Source: Filomicrobium sp. (GTDB lineage Bacteria; Pseudomonadota; Alphaproteobacteria; Rhizobiales; Hyphomicrobiaceae). From it: a DNA stretch of 7,243 nt. The DNA is taken from positions 1 to 7,243 of the forward strand of contig JAJFHK010000048.1 of NCBI GenBank assembly GCA_021775655.1, given 5' to 3'. Of this stretch, positions 6,324-7,243 are shown piece after piece; position 1 is the first letter of the stretch; each line of letters opens with the position of its first letter. The notes under the pieces are model-generated. The model saw only the letters and a list, made by a program, of their open reading frames with translations. It did not search any database and was not told the DNA's origin. The position numbers and the translations under genes are program-made.

Positions 6324-7037
6324 ATGTTGAGGCCGAAAGTCGACAAGACGATTGTGGGGCAATTCGCGCGAAGCGAGCGTGGCACCATCGCCGTACTCTT
6401 TGCACTACTGCTCGTACCTATCCTGGGTATCGTTTTCGGCGGCATTGACTACAGCCGCGCGATGTCGGTTCAATCTCAACTTCAGACAGCTGCCGATTCT
6501 GCCGCCAATAGTGCCGCGAGCCGGCTTGCCGAAGGCTCCGCAAAGGCCGAAGCCGCATTCGAGGCTGCATTTCGCACCAATTTGCCAGACGATCTCAAAG
6601 ATCAGCCATACGAGCTGAACATTTCAGGCAATGGCAAGACATTGACCGTGGAACTGTCGACGAGCGTTCCAACGACTATGGTCGCGATGCTTGGGGTCAG
6701 CAAGCTCGATGTTGCCGTCGCTTCAACTGCGAAGCGCCCTGAACCGAAACTGTTCGCGCGCGGCAACGGTGGTGCCGGTCTGGACGCTCTGCCAGATACC
6801 GCCGAAGGAGCCCGCACCCGCGCCGAACTCGAACGCGCGCTCCGTTCAGCGGGCCTTCCTGCGCCGAAGGCACTTGAACAGCATGAGATTGAAGAAGCAC
6901 GCCGTCAAATGCAGGACGCCATGCGTTCGATGGGCATTCCGGCAAATATAGCGCGGCAGCAAGAGCTTCCCGATCCAGCCGAGCTGGAACGCATGCAGCG
7001 CAAAATCATGCAAGAGCTGAGCAGGCTGAGATTCTAA
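6324..7037 (+). CDS. TadE/TadG-like pilus-assembly protein, short form
   Basis: The 237-residue product begins with the characteristic head of TadE/TadG-like proteins of the Flp/Tad tight-adherence system: a short basic N-terminus, then FARSERGTIAVLFALLL, one transmembrane helix (about 21-41) and GGIDYSRAMSVQSQLQTAAD, where the Asp matches the conserved G-(V/I)-D position. Next comes an Ala-rich helix that looks like a pilin stalk (55-85) and a beta-rich region (95-136) ending in VAVASTAKRPEP. Topology should be inner membrane with the bulk in the periplasm. Full TadG proteins commonly run to 400 residues or more with a von Willebrand A-like domain; that is absent, and the last 95 residues are instead charged and helical with a repeated RS-x-G-(L/I)-PA motif (172-180, 199-207). 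No other tad genes are visible here. Start at 6324 is supported by AGGGAG. Family level only; a role in piliation is inferred. Confidence 0.8.
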   Translation: MLRPKVDKTIVGQFARSERGTIAVLFALLLVPILGIVFGGIDYSRAMSVQSQLQTAADSAANSAASRLAEGSAKAEAAFEAAFRTNLPDDLKDQPYELNISGNGKTLTVELSTSVPTTMVAMLGVSKLDVAVASTAKRPEPKLFARGNGGAGLDALPDTAEGARTRAELERALRSAGLPAPKALEQHEIEEARRQMQDAMRSMGIPANIARQQELPDPAELERMQRKIMQELSRLRF

Positions 7038-7243
7038 CGCACCAAGAACAGCGGGCACTCCAGCGCCGAAGCGAGTGGCGCGAGGTCGTCGGCAGGAACC
7101 GTAAGTCCACCGAATCGAGAGATCACGAAACCAGCCTTCAGTAGCCTTATAGCTTCCGCGATCACGGCAGGCTCGCCGCGCGCCGGGGGAGCGGCAACGA
7201 ATCGCGGGGCAGTGCCATGCGCCAGGATTAGCCGCGCCTGTCC
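7034..7243 (-). CDS. Unrecognised protein, C-terminal 69 residues (5' end outside window)
   Basis: On the minus strand a frame is open from the right edge to TAG (7036-7034). The fragment begins GQARLILAHGTAPRFVAAPP and ends LASALECPLFLVR, with a middle of AVIAEAIRLLKAGFVISRFG. It reads like a globular protein with alternating helices and strands, with no low-complexity runs or membrane segment, and the composition fits the other genes. I do not recognise the family. Its stop codon overlaps that of the convergent tad-like gene by 4 bases (7034-7037). No alternative coding solution is evident for the last 200 bases, which supports it as a real gene end, but the evidence is only an open frame and composition. 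Confidence 0.6.
   Translation of the reverse strand, partial: GQARLILAHGTAPRFVAAPPARGEPAVIAEAIRLLKAGFVISRFGGLTVPADDLAPLASALECPLFLVR

Overview
The window looks like an ordinary chromosomal segment of an alphaproteobacterium, probably of the Hyphomicrobiales (rhizobial/hyphomicrobial) kind. The evidence is a RegB/RegA (ActS/ActR, PrrB/PrrA) redox two-component pair, an intracellular poly-3-hydroxybutyrate (PHB) depolymerase, a TadE/TadG-like pilus-assembly protein, a class A penicillin-binding protein with a long basic tail, and moderately GC-rich coding DNA. I see no phage genes, insertion sequences, CRISPR array, tRNA or rRNA. The genus cannot be fixed from this sequence.

Layout: (1) 1-909 (+) is the 3' end of a PBP1A-type bifunctional penicillin-binding protein, cut by the left edge. 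(2) 944-1699 (-), convergent with it and only 34 nt away, is a YgjP/DUF45 (M48-like, SprT-like) zinc metalloprotease. (3) 1700-2110 is a 411-nt gap, AT-rich in the middle. (4) 2111-3664 (-) is phaZ, starting at a GTG behind a strong Shine-Dalgarno sequence and carrying an unusual C-terminal extension of about 100 residues. (5) 3665-4102 is a 438-nt divergent control region with a perfect 10-bp-arm inverted repeat. (6) 4103-5488 (+) regB and 5588-6160 (+) regA encode the sensor kinase and its Fis-type response regulator, with no senC between them. (7) 6324-7037 (+) is a short TadE/TadG-like protein. (8) 7034-7243 (-) is the 3' end of an unrecognised gene whose stop codon overlaps that of the tad-like gene.

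Functionally, the most coherent theme is redox and carbon storage. RegB senses the quinone pool/redox state and phosphorylates RegA, and the divergently read phaZ mobilises PHB, a reductant sink. The shared upstream region makes co-regulation possible, but nothing in the sequence proves it. I do not find a clearly new biological system. The points most worth a second look are the PhaZ C-terminal extension, the inverted repeat between phaZ and regB, and the short tad-like protein with its repeated tail.
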